A DNA stretch of 6,051 nt from Acidobacteriaceae bacterium (GTDB lineage: Bacteria; Acidobacteriota; Terriglobia; Terriglobales; Acidobacteriaceae), in assembly GCA_025929125.1 (NCBI GenBank), contig JAICMT010000108.1:1-6051 (forward strand), read 5' to 3'. Positions within the stretch are counted from its first letter, which is position 1, and the number at the start of each line of letters is the position of its first letter. Positions 4,433 to 6,051 of this stretch are shown piece by piece. The notes under the pieces were generated by a model. The model saw only the letters and a program-made list of their open reading frames with translations, did no database searches and was not told the origin of the DNA. The translations under genes were made by a program, and so were the position numbers.

Positions 4433-5458
4433 ATGTCCCAATCAGACATTCCTGACTTCAGGCGGGAGCCGTCCAGGCCCCACCAGTGCATGCACACCTT
4501 CTACGAGACCGGGCTCCGCTGCCGCGCCTTCGCCATGCACAACGAATTCATGTGCTATCAGCACCGCGACAAAACCATCCCGCCCGTCATCGAAAATGAG
4601 CCGTTCGAACTCACCACGCTCCACACCCGCGAATCCATCCAGATCGCCATCGCCAACGTCGCCGCCCGTCTCGCCTGCAACCGCATGGACCTCAAACGAG
4701 CGACCCTGCTCCTCTACAGCCTTCAGCTCGCGCTCGCCAATATCAAAGGGCTGGAGAACGCCGACCGCCTCTGCTCCCCTGACGCCGCCAGCCAAACCGT
4801 CGACGAACCGGCCGACGATGTCGAAGCGCCCGCCTCGGCCGAAGACCAATCCGCACCGCAGCCCATCGCAACCGCCCAACCAGAGCCGGGAAGCGTCGAC
4901 CTGCACGCTGCAACCCCAGGCCCTGCCGCAACAGCGCGCCGCTTATACTGGCCCTGTGACCACCGCAAGCTGGTTCGAACTGGTGGGATTCCTCGTAGGG
5001 TTGCTCTTCGGAAGCTTCCTGAACGTCTGCATCTCACGCCTCCCCGAGCACGAATCCATCGTCAGCCCGCGATCGCGCTGCACGGAGTGCCGCCACCCCA
5101 TCCGCTGGTTCGACAACATCCCTCTCCTGAGCTGGCTGATTCTCCGGGCCAAATGCCGCCACTGCCGCAAGCGGATCTCCTGGCGTTACCCGGCAGTGGA
5201 GCTGGCCGTCGGCCTCTGGTTTGCATTCGTGGCAGGCTGGCTCTGCCGAGTCCTGGTTGGCCCTGGACACCCAGGGGCGGCTCGCGATTCAAGCGCGACG
5301 ATCCCGCTGGCCGCCGATATTCTTGCCATCGCCATTCTCGGTTTTCTGCTGATCGGGCTGATTGTCATGGACTGGCGCACCAAGCGCCTGCCAGACGCCT
5401 TCACCCTGACCGGCATCGCGATCGGATTTGGGCTGCTGTGCGTGCGGGCGGCATTTAA
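4433..5458 (+). CDS. Cys/His small protein with no stop before the next gene (3' end doubtful)
   Basis: Translation from ATG 4433 gives a convincing protein for about 174 codons, up to 4955. There is a Cys/His cluster (Cys19, Cys30, Cys41, His44, spacing C-x10-C-x10-C-x2-H, possibly zinc-binding). It is followed by PPVIENEPFEL (50-60), then helices with ESIQIAIANVAARLACNRMD and LKRATLLLYSLQLALANIK, and an acidic Pro/Ala-rich tail. I recall similar acidobacterial proteins without a known function. The frame then lacks a stop and runs to 5458 inside the prepilin peptidase gene, where it reads as Pro/Arg/His-rich out-of-frame sequence. The true gene most likely ends near 4955, the stop having been lost by mutation, indel or sequencing error. 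The frame also extends upstream to 4184, but that part crosses the terminator and palindromes, so I start at 4433. The gene is likely real, but the end is not reliable. Confidence 0.6.
   Translation: MSQSDIPDFRREPSRPHQCMHTFYETGLRCRAFAMHNEFMCYQHRDKTIPPVIENEPFELTTLHTRESIQIAIANVAARLACNRMDLKRATLLLYSLQLALANIKGLENADRLCSPDAASQTVDEPADDVEAPASAEDQSAPQPIATAQPEPGSVDLHAATPGPAATARRLYWPCDHRKLVRTGGIPRRVALRKLPERLHLTPPRARIHRQPAIALHGVPPPHPLVRQHPSPELADSPGQMPPLPQADLLALPGSGAGRRPLVCIRGRLALPSPGWPWTPRGGSRFKRDDPAGRRYSCHRHSRFSADRADCHGLAHQAPARRLHPDRHRDRIWAAVRAGGI
4944..4949 (+). promoter_or_regulatory. -10 box for a possible leaderless prepilin peptidase mRNA
   Basis: TATACT (5 of 6 to TATAAT), then GGCCCT, then GTG at 4956. 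This spacing would start the transcript at about the first base of the start codon. No Shine-Dalgarno is present, which fits leaderless initiation. No clear -35 is seen. Confidence 0.4.
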
Positions 5459-5903
5459 TCCCGACGGCACAGGCGACATTGTCCTGAACACGACTCGGCA
5501 GTGGAGGATGTCCGGCCCGGGGAGTTTCCAATCGACCGGCAACGTATTCCTGACCGGCACCGAGGCGATGGTGCTGGGGCGGGTGGCTGCGATCCTTGGG
5601 GCAGCGCTGATCCTGCTCTCCATCCGTTGGATCTACAGGGCGCTGCGCGGGCAGGACGGCATGGGCCTGGGCGACGTGAAGCTGCTGGCTATGATCGCCG
5701 CATTCCTCGGCTTCGGCGGAGCCTTGCTTTCCTTGTTCGCGGGTGTGATGGCAGCAGCAGCCTACGCGCTGCTGTTACTGGCAACCCGCAGGGCCACAGC
5801 GAAGTCGAAGATTCCGTTCGGCAGCTTCCTGGGACTAGGCGGCCTGTTTGCCGCAGTCGTGGGGGCCCAGCTGCTGGACTGGTATCTGGGATTCTGGCGC
5901 TGA
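4956..5903 (+). CDS. pilD: Prepilin peptidase / N-methyltransferase (type IV leader peptidase)
   Basis: A 315-residue polytopic inner-membrane aspartyl protease that removes the short leader of type IV prepilins or type II secretion pseudopilins and methylates the new N-terminus. The N-terminal signature GSFLNVCISRLP (19-30) is clear. A cytoplasmic zinc-ribbon loop follows with Cys42, Cys45, Cys67 and Cys70. Membrane segments lie near 7-24, 80-98, 119-138, 148-165, 207-226, 243-277 (two) and 292-311. The catalytic pair is Asp139 in MDWRTKRLPD and Asp240 in GMGLGDVKLLA, and IPFGSFLGLGG (286-296) is the conserved C-terminal motif. A loop of about 40 residues (166-205) makes it longer than many homologues. 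GTG 4956 is chosen because the family signature begins just after it and upstream in-frame sequence is unlike the family. The gene stands alone, with no pil or gsp genes in the window. Confidence 0.95.
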   Translation: MTTASWFELVGFLVGLLFGSFLNVCISRLPEHESIVSPRSRCTECRHPIRWFDNIPLLSWLILRAKCRHCRKRISWRYPAVELAVGLWFAFVAGWLCRVLVGPGHPGAARDSSATIPLAADILAIAILGFLLIGLIVMDWRTKRLPDAFTLTGIAIGFGLLCVRAAFNPDGTGDIVLNTTRQWRMSGPGSFQSTGNVFLTGTEAMVLGRVAAILGAALILLSIRWIYRALRGQDGMGLGDVKLLAMIAAFLGFGGALLSLFAGVMAAAAYALLLLATRRATAKSKIPFGSFLGLGGLFAAVVGAQLLDWYLGFWR

Positions 5904-5979
5904 GATAAGGCGCTGCACCTTTACGGGCGCCAGCTCAAAGCGGAATTTCGTGCGAACACCGCGCAAACCGCAGCTTTGC

Positions 5980-6008
5980 TTGACACTTGACCAACCCACT
6001 TCTAGTCT
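5980..6008 (+). promoter_or_regulatory. Promoter TTGACA-17-TAGTCT at the right edge
   Basis: A perfect TTGACA (5980-5985), an exact 17-base spacer and TAGTCT (6003-6008, 3 of 6 but with the key T, A and final T). It points to the gene beginning at 6014 or 6021 and would give a leader of 0 to 7 bases. Confidence 0.55.
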
Positions 6009-6013
6009 CAAAG

Positions 6014-6051
6014 ATGGCGCATGACGAGTTATCCGTACATTTGGAATTACC
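6014..6051 (+). CDS. Start of a gene cut by the right edge, frame uncertain
   Basis: Two ATGs follow the promoter. ATG 6014 reads MAHDELSVHLEL and ATG 6021, in another frame, reads MTSYPYIWNY; both are open to the edge. Neither has a clear Shine-Dalgarno. The 6014 frame uses TTA twice in twelve codons, which is rare in GC-rich DNA, so 6021 is slightly favoured on codon use, while 6014 sits better for a leaderless start. Too short to identify. Confidence 0.3.
   Translation, partial: MAHDELSVHLEL

Noticed and set aside
4442..4906. A 154-codon minus-strand open frame under the Cys/His gene
   Set aside because: The Gly/Val-rich sequence is typical of an antisense shadow. The plus strand carries the Cys/His cluster and structured helices.
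5909..5978. Possible terminator after pilD (GGCGC/GCGCC and CAAAGCGG/CCGCAGCTTTG)
   Set aside because: The stems are short or imperfect with long loops and no T tract.

Overview
The window is GC-rich, gene-dense bacterial DNA. Two small proteins of a style I associate with Acidobacteriota (class Terriglobia) point to that phylum: the 93-residue protein at 2328-2609 and the Cys/His protein starting at 4433. An outer-membrane porin and a type IV prepilin peptidase show a diderm cell. The lineage is inferred from remembered family resemblance, not from a search.

Layout. The left third is a minus-strand run read right to left: thiG (thiazole synthase, 1193-1969), ruvC (Holliday junction resolvase, 632-1141), then a secreted protein of unknown function (635 down to the left edge, truncated). 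That last gene starts in an ATGA overlap with the ruvC stop and has a strong ribosome-binding site inside ruvC. From 1970 to 2327 lies a divergent gap of about 360 bases with no large gene. It holds a minus-strand promoter candidate, a 17-codon ORF with a strong Shine-Dalgarno, several alternative stems, an imperfect direct repeat and a perfect 14-bp terminator-type hairpin. A terminator between divergent genes has no annotated gene to end, so this is the best candidate here for an undescribed small RNA or an attenuator of thiG.

The right two thirds are all plus strand: a small hypothetical protein (2328-2609), an OprB-like carbohydrate porin with a TTG start (2735-4165), an intergenic region with a terminator and a cluster of G/C-run palindromes (4166-4432), a Cys/His small protein (from 4433), and the prepilin peptidase (4956-5903, GTG start). 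The Cys/His ORF has no stop before the peptidase gene and stays open, out of frame, for another 500 bases inside it. This suggests an indel or lost stop, or an unusually long overlap. At the right edge a TTGACA promoter precedes the first codons of another gene.

The genes do not form one pathway: thiamine biosynthesis, recombination repair, outer-membrane transport and pilus/secretion assembly sit side by side, as in ordinary chromosomal housekeeping DNA. I see no mobile element, CRISPR array, tRNA or rRNA. Several starts have no Shine-Dalgarno but carry a -10-like hexamer 5 to 9 bases upstream, which suggests leaderless mRNAs.
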